The notes under the pieces: model-generated
What the model saw: only the letters and a program-made list of their open reading frames with translations
Database searches by the model: none
What the model was told of the DNA's origin: nothing
DNA from: Tritrichomonas musculus
Lineage: Eukaryota; Parabasalia; Tritrichomonadida; Tritrichomonadidae
Assembly (NCBI GenBank): GCA_039105265.1
Contig: JAPFFF010000014.1
Location: 3,224,001-3,288,000 of the forward strand
Direction of reading: 5' to 3'
DNA: 64,000 nt
In this document: positions 7,301 through 16,389 of the stretch, piece by piece
Position numbering within the stretch: the stretch's first letter is position 1
Layout: each line of letters starts with the position of its first letter
Position numbers and translations under genes: made by a program

Positions 7301-10300
7301 CGTCTTCTTTTTGGTAAAAGTATCTTTCCGAATTGCGCCATACGAGACGAGCTGGTCTCTGATGTTGACTTTGCCGTCGAAGGAGTAAACTTCAGTCAAC
7401 GGACAGTCAAGCTTTCTGAAGGTTATTTCATCGCAGTCGAATTCTCTGAATGACGAGCCGTCAAGCAGTGTGACGTCATCAAAATAAACCTTTGAAAAGC
7501 GATGCTCATCGTCATCATCGTCTTTTTCAGGGTCTGGATAGTCTGGCGGGATGCCGTTCATCAGCTGGTCATTGCTGTACGACTTCAGTCTCAATTCAAA
7601 TCCCGCAAAATATATTTTGTGGGGATATTTGTCCGGATCTTGATTCTGTCTGAGCTTTTCATATATGTAGAACTTCTGCGCTTTCGAGTTCAGGTTGTTG
7701 AAATGAACGACTTTGTCATGAACAGAAATGAGCCTGACTTTCGGCTTCGGGCCTCCGATGAAGTTGTGCTGGTAGAGGTTGATGATGACTTCTTCATTGG
7801 CACTTTTTTCCAATTCAGAGTCTAACCGATCATTTTGATGATGGTCAATTGATATCGTTCTCTTTTTTCTAAAATTGAGAGAACTGGCGACAAAACCGTT
7901 ACCGATAAAGTTGATCTGATTTGTCTTAAATGAGAAGAAAGCATTGATGTCAAAGCCAGAATTATAAACCGTTATATTTGAATATGTATTCAAATCTTTA
8001 TCGTCTTTAATTGAATAATGGAATGGCTTTTCAAACTGCTTGTACAAATCGTCAAAAATATCGGGTAAGTCTTCCCACGTGTAGAAGAAGATGGAGACGT
8101 TTTTGTCTGCTATGATTATGTTGTATTTTGGCACCTGGTTTGTGTTCACAAATACGTACAAGTTTTTCTGAAGTGGTGAAGATTCTGTTATATTTTGGCC
8201 GGCCATAAAAGGGAAGAAAAAGTTAAAATGCTTGCATCTTGACAAATTAAAGAACTCCGATGTCGAGAAGAACAAAGATTCATCGTCATATGAAGCGAGA
8301 ATGTAATTCTCTTCAGCACAATTGACGAGGTAATTAAAATTGTTTATCTCAAAATTCTGAAAGTTCTCAAAATTCTGAAAGTTCTCAAAATTCTGATCAA
8401 TTGAAAAATTTTCAATATGAACTTTTTCTTTAGATGCTGAAGTGATGTTTTTTAGCTCACAATTGATGATCGTAATGTTGTCAATTGAATTGCCACTTTT
8501 TTGATTCTTTTCAATATTCAATGTAAAGTTATGAATATTTGTAAAGGTCAAATTTGATGTCACTTTTCCAACAAAGTTAAAAGTGCCAAAAACAACATCT
8601 AATGTTGAGTTTGCAGTTATGGTCAAATTTTTCACCATAAAAGAATCAAAGTTAAAAACATCATTTTTAAACGATTCTTGAATGTCAATTAAAACATTCT
8701 CAACACCAACATTATTCAGAAAAAGATCTTTTGTAAAAATGTTCATGTTTTGCGGACTGATAGCGAAACAATCTTTGTCTTTTGACTGGCCATTTGAAGT
8801 CAAACATAACTTTAGCAACTTTTTGTTAGGTGACTCAAAATAAATAGCAAAAATTTGAGGGGATTCCGAAATTTCTATAGGAGTCAAGATTGAATCAAAA
8901 TCGCAAAAACCATGGATCATTTTTGAATTATCAGAGAATTCTAAAATTGTGTTGTTTTCATAGTCTTGGTCTTTTAAGTAAGCTTTTGCTGTAGGAAGTT
9001 GTAAGTAGATGTGATTTTTGTATAAAAGAGGTTCAATTTCTGCATCAGATAGATATTTTTGAAAATCTCTATTCAAAATAACTTTTGAAAAGATGGCTTT
9101 GATAGTTAATGGCGAGACAATTTGAATTGATTTAATTCTTACTTTTGAGATCCCTCCTTTCCCAACGCAAAAAGTTATAGGATTTTCATAATATATGTAG
9201 TATTGATCAATATCTACATCAATAAACGAACTTTGGATATTTATGCTGCCATAAACAGTTGATAATGATAGTGAAAAATGTTTGGAAGAATAATCTTGAG
9301 TTGAAAAGATAGATAAATCACTAAAAGTTCCATTTATAGTGCAAAAATTTTCAACATAAAGGTTAGTGTTTTGGAAATTTGCAATTAAATAGGGGACTTT
9401 ACAAATTACCGATTCTGAGTCATAAATTTTAAAAAATATCGCACCAAAATAACTATCTCTTTCAAAGCTTACTTGTCGAAATCCAGTAATGACAACATTT
9501 ATATGATCTGCTAGAGATAGAACCGATTTAACGCGTTTTTGATCATAAGGTGATGAAATTAATAAATTACTATTATCAGTGGATGTTATTTTTAATTTTA
9601 AAGCACCAAAAATTTTAACTTTATCATTAACTTCTAATAAATAGTTATATTTTTCATCATAAATAGATTGATTAAATCGAAGTTTTTGGATTGATTTGGC
9701 GGCTAATATAAAATCATCTTTACAAAACCCATTATCGACATAAATTTCATCAAAGCTCAAATAAGAAAAATCGTTTAACGAGCAACACTTGCTTTTAAGA
9801 ACGGTTAATTGAAATTTCTTCTCAAAGGATAAAGTCGATTTATTCGCAATTTTAAGATAATTCAATGAGAGAGTGGATTTTTTGAGATTAAGAGATTTTG
9901 AATTTGTAATAATAACATCTGAGTGAAAAAAACTAAGCTGAGCGGAGGAATCTTCATCATCGTTTTCAAATCTAATTAAAATATTAGATTGCTTATTGGA
10001 AACTTCTGTAAAATCAAAATAACTTTGGAAAGAAATCTGTAAATTGTTGAAGCTAGATAGATTAAATTGAATTGGCTGATCATTAAAAGTTACATAGACT
10101 TTAAAATTTTTGAGTAAATGGTGAGAAGAGTAATGTTTATCAATAATATATTGTTCAAAATTATTAGGCTGAACTATTTCTAAAGTTTGTTCAATATTTG
10201 ATTTTTGGCAAACCTTATTGCACTTGTTTAAAAGGCAAACGCATATATAAGATGACTGTGAAATGGCGAGCCTGATTAGTATAACAAAAGAGAGAATCAT
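4352..10300 (-). CDS. Large type I surface protein, 1982 residues, unknown family
   Basis: The first about 15 residues are a signal peptide (MILSFVILIRLAISQ), followed by a Cys-rich start (CVCLLNKCNKVC), a huge ectodomain with many N-X-S/T sequons, one transmembrane helix at about 1930-1955 and a 27-residue acidic cytosolic tail. The ectodomain is rich in short alternating hydrophobic/polar stretches that read like beta strands, possibly a beta-helix or beta-rich stalk, but I recognise no named domain. A short repeat of FENFQN type lies near 8345-8400. Base composition rises to around 45-50% GC near 7300-7800, inside an otherwise AT-rich frame. The size, single anchor and glycosylation sites suggest a cell-surface or endolysosomal protein; adhesin function would be speculation. 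The ATG at 10300 gives the signal peptide directly. Confidence 0.8.
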   Translation of the reverse strand: MILSFVILIRLAISQSSYICVCLLNKCNKVCQKSNIEQTLEIVQPNNFEQYIIDKHYSSHHLLKNFKVYVTFNDQPIQFNLSSFNNLQISFQSYFDFTEVSNKQSNILIRFENDDEDSSAQLSFFHSDVIITNSKSLNLKKSTLSLNYLKIANKSTLSFEKKFQLTVLKSKCCSLNDFSYLSFDEIYVDNGFCKDDFILAAKSIQKLRFNQSIYDEKYNYLLEVNDKVKIFGALKLKITSTDNSNLLISSPYDQKRVKSVLSLADHINVVITGFRQVSFERDSYFGAIFFKIYDSESVICKVPYLIANFQNTNLYVENFCTINGTFSDLSIFSTQDYSSKHFSLSLSTVYGSINIQSSFIDVDIDQYYIYYENPITFCVGKGGISKVRIKSIQIVSPLTIKAIFSKVILNRDFQKYLSDAEIEPLLYKNHIYLQLPTAKAYLKDQDYENNTILEFSDNSKMIHGFCDFDSILTPIEISESPQIFAIYFESPNKKLLKLCLTSNGQSKDKDCFAISPQNMNIFTKDLFLNNVGVENVLIDIQESFKNDVFNFDSFMVKNLTITANSTLDVVFGTFNFVGKVTSNLTFTNIHNFTLNIEKNQKSGNSIDNITIINCELKNITSASKEKVHIENFSIDQNFENFQNFENFQNFEINNFNYLVNCAEENYILASYDDESLFFSTSEFFNLSRCKHFNFFFPFMAGQNITESSPLQKNLYVFVNTNQVPKYNIIIADKNVSIFFYTWEDLPDIFDDLYKQFEKPFHYSIKDDKDLNTYSNITVYNSGFDINAFFSFKTNQINFIGNGFVASSLNFRKKRTISIDHHQNDRLDSELEKSANEEVIINLYQHNFIGGPKPKVRLISVHDKVVHFNNLNSKAQKFYIYEKLRQNQDPDKYPHKIYFAGFELRLKSYSNDQLMNGIPPDYPDPEKDDDDDEHRFSKVYFDDVTLLDGSSFREFDCDEITFRKLDCPLTEVYSFDGKVNIRDQLVSYGAIRKDTFTKKKTIHFQSGSLLNLTLKDKELKISIGERLIEIGNFVFVGLSHAYIYIDVDDGYSISIEQVKDSKNGCDFKLFPKVSLIQKLPNKSGAEILETEEEEEEIETYKEFLIKTQDSQTIKKIIKEKKASSDVNFSNNGYRRIQKVKRIESTFPSSQKNSIHLIGEWSGCGTQFAFYNLKDVDFYTDSKSVPFHFESTVGSLNLYVNELKTDFLGDFHFTNAKKASTVGLISPSQGEKMKTNVTFCGSFGGLMNVSFYFYQEDVHANFEKVAFRRPNTISFHLYMTVDGYSSFTIYEGSSSVSTITYLNFNCTLELTNQKVTNFLNEKEKVLGYFVDNSYSNRVILSWDVFPSTHGLYESYQIYYSRPTRKLLYLQQSSPYEVPFSVCISDFDICEVNIDSEKYLDDIRPLIPKGKNSILLFLTDEYESPVNFDYSFFDNFTIYCIGLGIIEVKLKLGYNHVSNLDISEASVKIVDNNYSIDYVRIDGYSKIINPIGIKRLYFTDYQPFKLSNIEYFPGRISIPSNHDQIVFQKDGISLKNAGSPNSFLFFNSSKYPDFEIRFEYDRLAKPKEFLIDDEVKNDTILPIISVNFTSKVSVAIGKGWEKIAQKSVLNDVYGLSNVDQIKTESFPFQPLTKLLKQEEESSSFIPVYPSENLFPISVPSEATFSANETMIINLSTLLNEQDAKPGSKFKPSIHFNTTVVMNDNSQIQVLDKNNQIATSQGLDDCYIEIKKLVVSKNSSVAVSSTRIDDELEVKESSNLYGNLNFMPNSTLIINGKVNIQAFELLKFPSIIFDSYPTTTPSRIIIKLTNDNDDSGGKNSSDNLRITKQNYKSSYSSIENNPGVVVSNLGFICANWEEIIQITGTQHFFFVPVCVKGFLKVVRIMNSDPETDTYTENPALPTMTPYKINMSEYVRPTMTPLNREKEVYKGISKGYIGVIIVASFFVVFFVVLIVVVFNLKKKYNKLLDVQDEEDNDDGHPENIIKL

Positions 10301-11330
10301 TCTTCTGAAACTTTTTCTATGTTCAAATTCAATTACGTTAATTAATTGTTAATGCTAATGAATACAATTTGTTAGAATTTAGCTTTCAATAAATTAAAAG
10401 ATTATTTCTTTTTTAGAATTTGATAAAATAAAATGAAAATATTAATTCAAAAAGCTGAACTCTATAATTTTTCTTTCATTCAATTTTTTAATTCTTTTGC
10501 TATTATGATCTTTTTCTTTTATTTAAATGCATATATTTTTATTTTTTTTTAAATTGATTTATAAATTTAATTTTAATAAATGACTAATTTTATCTTTTTC
10601 CTATTTAATAACAAGTTATTTAAAATATTCTTTCATAAAACTAATTTTTCACTTTTCATAGAATTTTATATATTATTTGAATTAACAATTCAAATGTATA
10701 ATTGAAAATTGATATAACAATTTTTCATTTTATTACGGTCATACATTATCCATGAATTCTTAAACCAAAATTTTATTTTAAATATATAAATTAACGCAAA
10801 GGTTAATAAAAAACTTTGTATAACTCAATTTGAGAGTTATCAAAATCTAACATATTCAAAAATTTTTGACAAAAAATAATATTAAAAAAACAATCATATC
10901 TCGTAAATTGAAGAGTAAAACATAAAATTTTTATTTATTAATTATTAATAAAAATAAAAAAATAGAAAAATTTAAGTAGTATTTTTATTGAAATCCTTCT
11001 ATAAAATTATTGAATTATATATATGAAAAATATTCTTGTTTTATAAATTACTGTTGCCTTCAAAAAAGAGCTTAAACGAAAAATCATCATCTTTTTTTTG
11101 CTTTCAACCTTTTTGAAAGTAAATTTGCAGTCATCTTAATTGTTACTCATATTCAATCAAATTGCACTTTATGAAAGAATTTGAATAACAAAACTTTTAT
11201 GAATTTAAACGCTGTTGAATTTGGACGGACTGCATTAGCTTTTAAAACTGAAAAAAAAAATTATTTCCGAGATTATATATTTTTAATATGAAATCTATAT
11301 TTTTTAATATATAAATAATTATATAAATAC
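10301..11330. other. 1.03-kb AT-rich gap upstream of the surface-protein gene
   Basis: This region holds the promoter of the surface-protein gene and the 3' flank of the U2A' gene. TTAACG occurs near 10335 upstream of the surface-protein start. No open frame, clear inverted repeat or RNA gene is seen. Confidence 0.5.
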
Positions 11331-11825
11331 TTAAAAATTAACAATTTTGGCAGCTTCATCGCGCTCTGCCTTTGAAATTCTTTGGAAATCGAGAAATCTA
11401 ACAGATGGGAACAATCTTATCGCAACTAATCTATAATTGGGTAAAGCTGATATAGGATTCCACATCAAACTTAATCGAATTAATTTATGACATTGTTGAA
11501 GCGGCTTAATCTCTTCAAATGAAGAAATTGAATTATGTGTTAGCATTAATGTATGTAGGTTTGGAAGTGTATCAGGAAAATTGCTTCCAATTCTATTAAT
11601 TAAATTGTTATGTGCAAGGATAGTTCCACACCTCAAAAGTTTTGGAAAATCTTCTAAAACTTCAACTTGATTATTTGATAAATCTATTATGTCAAATTGA
11701 TCTTGAGTGCAACCGAGATTTTCAATCCGTGGTATTTTATTACCCCGCAAATCAAGTTCTCTTTCATGAAGGGTGTTTCGGAAAGCTGGCGCTTTCATGA
11801 TGACTTCAACAGTAAGCCTTCTCAT
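11331..11825 (-). CDS. SNRPA1: U2 snRNP protein A' (LRR splicing factor)
   Basis: The 164-residue product matches U2A' (yeast Lea1) along its length: RELDLRGNKIPRIENLG near residue 22 parallels human RELDLRGYKIPVIENLG, and the tail VRFLDFQRISKAERDEAAK parallels human VRVLDFQKVKLKERQEAEK. It consists of four to five leucine-rich repeats plus the LRR cap. In other eukaryotes U2A' binds U2B'' and stem-loop IV of U2 snRNA in the spliceosome. The protein stops right after the LRR cap and so lacks the roughly 90-residue C-terminal extension of animal U2A'. Together with PRP38 about 5 kb away it shows that this organism keeps a spliceosome although its genes here look intronless. Confidence 0.95.
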   Translation of the reverse strand: MRRLTVEVIMKAPAFRNTLHERELDLRGNKIPRIENLGCTQDQFDIIDLSNNQVEVLEDFPKLLRCGTILAHNNLINRIGSNFPDTLPNLHTLMLTHNSISSFEEIKPLQQCHKLIRLSLMWNPISALPNYRLVAIRLFPSVRFLDFQRISKAERDEAAKIVNF

Positions 11826-11850
11826 AAGTGTTTGATGAGAATTTGTTAAT

Positions 11851-11858
11851 AAACGGTC
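11851..11858 (-). promoter_or_regulatory. M3-like core promoter element of U2A' gene
   Basis: On the coding strand the site reads GACCGTTT, a full match to the T. vaginalis M3 consensus (A/G/T)(A/G)C(G/C)G(T/C)T(T/A), 26-33 bases upstream of the ATG. Three other genes in the window carry full matches at similar distance. Confidence 0.55.
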
Positions 11859-12111
11859 TCCATATTTTAGAAGAAGATTTGATGAATTCTTTTAATGTTT
11901 AATAAATTAATTAAAAGAAGAATATATAAATCAAAATGTTTACTTTATTTATTTGCTTCAGACTCAATTTTTTATCAGAATATTCTTTTTTTTTTACTAT
12001 AAAAAAATTGTGATCATATTTAGCCAGAAAACTTATAACAGGCTTACTAATTATCTAATGAACTAGTTAACAAATTACAATCAACTTAGATGATATTTAA
12101 TATCATCTACA

Positions 12112-14169
12112 TCAATCTAGATGAGTTGAAAAGTAGCGGATGAGAATTAAATAATATTGAAGATCATATTTCATTTTTTCGTCATTTTCAAATAGAAAGC
12201 GTTCGACATTAGCGCATAAAAGTTGTAAATGCTTTAAACTTTTATTTTTTCTATTGAAATGCAGAAAAGCATTTTTGTGATTCCTAAAAATTAATATCAA
12301 ATACTTGTTAATAGAATATTCAACCGCGCTCTCATCATTTTCAATATCACATTGCTGCATTGGCATATTAATTCCATTAGGATTTTCTTTAAAGGCATTT
12401 ATATATGAATTTAAGGCATCTTGAAGAGGATTTTCAGGTACATATTGCGATTGAAGTTCTCGTTGATATTCTTCAAGCATTTTTTCTTTTTGACGTAATA
12501 ATTCTTCATCAGTTTGCATCTGCTCATTATTATTATTATCATTATTATTATCATTATTATTATCATTATTATTATCATTATTATCACCATTATTATCATC
12601 ATTATTATCATTATTATTATCATTATTATCACCATTATTATTACCATTGTTATCATTATTTTCATAAGATTCATCATTATTATTACAAACATTTGATTTT
12701 GAATTGTCATTATTATTAGCTAAGTATGATTCAATACCATATGAACTGATTTCCTCATTGCTATTTAAACTTGGAACATCGAGGCTTGATTTTAATTCAT
12801 CATCACCATTTACATTATCATTAAAAATTGGCTGACTGTTATCATCACTATTAGTGTTTAGCACATCAAGATCATTTAAATTTGATGGATCCTCATCTAT
12901 GTCTGATCCAACTTCAAAATCTACTTCAAATTGCTGCTCTTCGTAAACAAAATCTTCATTTAAAGGCTTATAATCTAATATAATTGACAAATCGTAGAAA
13001 TAAGAAGGAAGAGAAAAAACCAATTCTAATTCTTCAATTAATCTTGATATATCTTTAAAATGAACTTTAACTTCTTCTTCTTTTTTGATAATATTTTTAT
13101 AATTATCAAGCAAATATACAAATTGGCTAGGATATTTCTCTTTAAATACGTTTAACTCATCATTATTATTGAGAAAATCTTGATCATTTAATATTTCATA
13201 ATTATCAAAATCATTGTTATTTGATAAATTATTTTGGATCATTTCATAAATACTTCTTATACTTGATAAATTGCGATTCAAGGCTTCGTCAATCTTGACA
13301 TTATTTTCTTTAAGTGTAAAATGGATTATTTGTTGAATTTCTTTTTTTTCTTGATCTAATCGTATTTTACAGTTGTGATATTGCTTGTATTCATTTAATT
13401 CTTTTGGCATACTTGAATACTTTGAAACTATTGATTTAAATTCGTGATTTTCTTGACATGAAAGCGGAAGATGCGCTTCTTGCCTACACTTTAAACAATA
13501 AAACTTCTTACACTGGCGACAAAAAATACATCCAAAGTTAACATATTGAAATTCAATCTGCTTACCACAATTTGGACAACAATTTAAATCTTTACCTCTA
13601 GTCAACAATTTTTTCTCATAGTCTAGCTGAGTTAATAAACGTATCATTGATTTAAATTTTTCAGCATCAATTTCAGGATAAAGATTCTGAGCATCAATAA
13701 AAGGCATTTTACAATTACAGTTTCCTTCAAGACAACATAAACTTCCTTCTTGAATACTAGAAATCCAACATTGTCTACAAAAAAAGTGTCCACACACAAG
13801 CGAAAAAAAGTCATTTCCTTTAACTGTATTATTACAGCGTGTGCATACATAATCGGAATCAACATCACTCGGAACCAATAAATATAATTTGTCTAAACAA
13901 AGATCTGAAGGGATTCCAAATGTTTTCAAAATTGTATTTCTTCCTTTATCAGTTGAAAAATATTTTCCTATTTTTGTAACATCATAAAAATAAAATTCAA
14001 GCATTTGATCCATTAATTGATCAGATATTCCAAAAAATTTAGGAAGGTTAATTAGTAATCCATCAAGCGTTTCCAAAAATTCAAAATCTTCAAAATCTTC
14101 TTCTTCATTTCCAGCTAATTCACAATCAGAATTTGCTTTCATAGTAATATTCTGTAAAAAGGCATCCAT
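12112..14169 (-). CDS. RING1-IBR (RBR-type) ubiquitin ligase-like protein lacking RING2
   Basis: The start is the ATG at 14169 (685 residues); an in-frame TTG further upstream is not a credible start. Residues 109-153 form a RING1 (C109, C112, C126, H128, C131, C134 and later Cys pairs) and 198-242 an IBR finger ending with the exact spacing C220-x4-C225-x2-C228-x4-H233-x4-C238. RBR ligases normally continue with a second RING-like domain (Rcat) bearing the catalytic Cys that accepts ubiquitin from E2. No such CxxC..GC..C..C array follows: the rest has only scattered Cys. The C-terminal half is acidic and Asn/Asp-rich with long (NND)n-type runs from a trinucleotide repeat. It may act as a binding platform, as a plain RING ligase, or be a derived pseudoligase. 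RING1-IBR is sure; the activity is open. Confidence 0.85.
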   Translation of the reverse strand: MDAFLQNITMKANSDCELAGNEEEDFEDFEFLETLDGLLINLPKFFGISDQLMDQMLEFYFYDVTKIGKYFSTDKGRNTILKTFGIPSDLCLDKLYLLVPSDVDSDYVCTRCNNTVKGNDFFSLVCGHFFCRQCWISSIQEGSLCCLEGNCNCKMPFIDAQNLYPEIDAEKFKSMIRLLTQLDYEKKLLTRGKDLNCCPNCGKQIEFQYVNFGCIFCRQCKKFYCLKCRQEAHLPLSCQENHEFKSIVSKYSSMPKELNEYKQYHNCKIRLDQEKKEIQQIIHFTLKENNVKIDEALNRNLSSIRSIYEMIQNNLSNNNDFDNYEILNDQDFLNNNDELNVFKEKYPSQFVYLLDNYKNIIKKEEEVKVHFKDISRLIEELELVFSLPSYFYDLSIILDYKPLNEDFVYEEQQFEVDFEVGSDIDEDPSNLNDLDVLNTNSDDNSQPIFNDNVNGDDELKSSLDVPSLNSNEEISSYGIESYLANNNDNSKSNVCNNNDESYENNDNNGNNNGDNNDNNNDNNDDNNGDNNDNNNDNNNDNNNDNNNNEQMQTDEELLRQKEKMLEEYQRELQSQYVPENPLQDALNSYINAFKENPNGINMPMQQCDIENDESAVEYSINKYLILIFRNHKNAFLHFNRKNKSLKHLQLLCANVERFLFENDEKMKYDLQYYLILIRYFSTHLD
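12527..12665. repeat. Trinucleotide microsatellite coding for Asn/Asp
   Basis: A run of ATT/ATC/ACC triplets on the plus strand encodes poly-Asn/Asp on the minus strand within the RING1-IBR gene. It leaves several frames open on both strands, which explains the overlapping spurious frames. Confidence 0.9.
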
Positions 14170-14630
14170 TAATAAAAAATAATTTTGGCCATTTTTCAAT
14201 TGAATTTCTTTTTCTCAAAATTTCGAAAAATTAATTTTTTTAATTTGTCAAAATTTTTAGTGTATGAGTTATATCTACACAATGATATATTTAAATTTAT
14301 ATTTTATTCTATAAACAGAATATTCAAATAAATAAAATGTTATTTTTATAAATATATCTCCAAAGTATTTTTATTATTTAAAAAATAGTATCAAGAATAA
14401 TCTTAAAATTTTAAAAAATTTTTAAAATTTTTTTAAATTGATTTCATCTCAATTTTAGAATCGCAAAAAGCAATGAGTTTGAGGTTGAATGATATTTAAT
14501 TATTAATACAATTATCAATTTGAATTTAAGTTTTAATACCATTTTCTTGAATACTTTTCACAAAATGAGAAAAATAAAGATAATAACAAATTTAATTTAT
14601 AAAAGTATTTACAAACTACAATAATAATTA
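14170..14630. other. AT-rich spacer between RING1-IBR and coiled-coil genes
   Basis: Nothing beyond AT-rich sequence with A/T homopolymers is seen. No full initiator or M3 match was found immediately upstream of the start at 14169; TTCAATTG at about 14195-14202 is the nearest TCA-type box. Confidence 0.45.
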
Positions 14631-15689
14631 TTAATCAGCAGACATATTAGTATTTTGAAATTGAGGATTTTGATCTATTTCTATTGATTGTTTCTTTTTT
14701 TTAATTGCTTCCTCAATTTTCAGAATCGCATCATTATAAATAATATACAAATGTTCCATTGCATCATCAGTAGATTTTTCGGCATTTTTCATAGCAAGCT
14801 TATTACATTTTATTTGGGTTTCAAGATCGCGAATCTCATTTTGAATTTGGTGGATGGCATCTTCAATTGTCATTTTTTTATCTTGAATATTTGACAGGAG
14901 TGTTGCGTTCCTTGCTTTTGATTTTCCTCTATCATAAGAAGAGCATTTTTTCTGTAATTCTGTAATAGATTGATTAATATCAACCATTTCTGTTTCTATT
15001 TCGTTTATTGATGATTTAGAAATAGCAATTTTTGCATCTCTTTCATTATTCACTATTTCTTGTTCGGCTTTTCTGACTTCGTTTACAATATCTTTTAATC
15101 TTTCTTGATCTTCAAATAAAGTCCGCACTTCAATTAACAGTTCATTTGATATCCAATAATTATCTGAGTTTTCACAAGCATACAATTCATTTTCTAATAT
15201 CTTTTTTTCATCTTGAAGATTATCAAAATTTCTTTTGAGTTTAGCCATCATTGTATTTGATGTAGTTTTTAAAAATTGTTCATCCTTAGAGGGAGCAGTA
15301 AAAACTTTATTAATTGATTGATTTCTATCACTTATAGTTCTTCTCATTTTAGCTGTTTTAATTCTTAATAATGTTTTTTCATGATCAATTTCTTGCGTTT
15401 TTAATTTGATTTTTTCTATTTCTTTCTCTTTTTGTTCTGTTGACATAGGAGAAAAAAACAAGTCTGATTTAATTTTCTTATTGCTTATGTTCCCTGAGTT
15501 TAATTGAAATTTTTTATTAGTGTAACTAGTTGGAGTTGTAATGATTCCATTATAATTAAAAATATTTCCTCTCTGAGAAGTAGGGGAAATTGAAGAGGAG
15601 GATGGAAAAGACTGTCTGAGTGATGCTGACTTAAGTGTGTGTGAAGGCGAAGTAGAAGTATTCGAATTCATTTTTTCATATTTCATCAT
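14631..15689 (-). CDS. Coiled-coil protein, 352 residues, unknown
   Basis: The N-terminal 75 residues are Ser/Thr/Pro-rich and look disordered. From about residue 85 to 345 the sequence is charged with heptad spacing and predicts a long coiled coil (for example QDEKKILENELYACEN and EIETEMVDINQSITELQKK). No named family is recognised; cytoskeletal or flagellar-basal-body roles are common for such proteins in flagellates but are not shown here. Two successive ATG codons open the frame (15689 and 15686), so the exact start is uncertain by one residue. The gene carries an M3-like promoter site about 50 bases upstream. Confidence 0.78.
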   Translation of the reverse strand: MMKYEKMNSNTSTSPSHTLKSASLRQSFPSSSSISPTSQRGNIFNYNGIITTPTSYTNKKFQLNSGNISNKKIKSDLFFSPMSTEQKEKEIEKIKLKTQEIDHEKTLLRIKTAKMRRTISDRNQSINKVFTAPSKDEQFLKTTSNTMMAKLKRNFDNLQDEKKILENELYACENSDNYWISNELLIEVRTLFEDQERLKDIVNEVRKAEQEIVNNERDAKIAISKSSINEIETEMVDINQSITELQKKCSSYDRGKSKARNATLLSNIQDKKMTIEDAIHQIQNEIRDLETQIKCNKLAMKNAEKSTDDAMEHLYIIYNDAILKIEEAIKKKKQSIEIDQNPQFQNTNMSAD

Positions 15690-15737
15690 GAAACCAACGA
15701 TTACAATTTCAACGAAAATCTCCCACTTTGAGTTATT

Positions 15738-15745
15738 AAACGGTC
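15738..15745 (-). promoter_or_regulatory. M3-like core promoter element of the coiled-coil gene
   Basis: The coding strand reads GACCGTTT followed by AATAA, almost the same context as upstream of the U2A' gene (GACCGTTTATTAA). It lies 49-56 bases before the ATG at 15689. Confidence 0.55.
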
Positions 15746-16389
15746 ATAAAAATAAAATCAATAAAAGTGCCAATTTGTTTGTATTTAAGCTAATATAATC
15801 TTATATGATGCCATCCTGTTATACACATATTAAATCCATCTATTTCAGATGAAATCATTTTTATGGATTTTGGATCAAAAACATAAGCTTGTGCTTTCAA
15901 GTTATTTTCAAAATTATTTTATATTAATAATTATCAGCTAGTGGCCTATAATAAAATATACTTTTTTTGGAATGACAAATAAACTTTTGCTCAAAAAAAT
16001 TTATTTTATTATTGCATAAAAATGATGATCTGATAAACTCAAAAAGTTTGGTTTAACAAATAATGTTCTGAAAATTGAATATAACCTTAACAAATTTTAC
16101 GTTTAAAAATTCGAATAAAACATTATTACTCATTTAAATTCATTATTTAATTATAAATTTTATAATAAATTACATTTTATATAAGATATTATTTCTGAAT
16201 ATATAAAATATTGACATTTCAAGCGATTGATATTATTATCTAGAAAACAAATGAATCAAAAGAATTATTATTTCCAATTGCTAGTTGAAAAACAACTTTT
16301 TAAAATATGACAATGATGAAGTATTTTCCAATGTTTTTTTAATTTTTTTTCTATGAATTAACGGCCAAATATATACAGAAATTTATCAA
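15746..16389. other. AT-rich divergent spacer upstream of PRP38
   Basis: About 640 bases without an open frame. At 16360-16367 AACGGCCA, 23-30 bases before the PRP38 ATG, differs from the M3 consensus at one position. No other structure is supported. Confidence 0.45.

Noticed and set aside
12405-12719. Plus-strand frames over the Asn/Asp microsatellite
   Set aside because: They code only Tyr/His or Ile runs and are shadows of the trinucleotide repeat.
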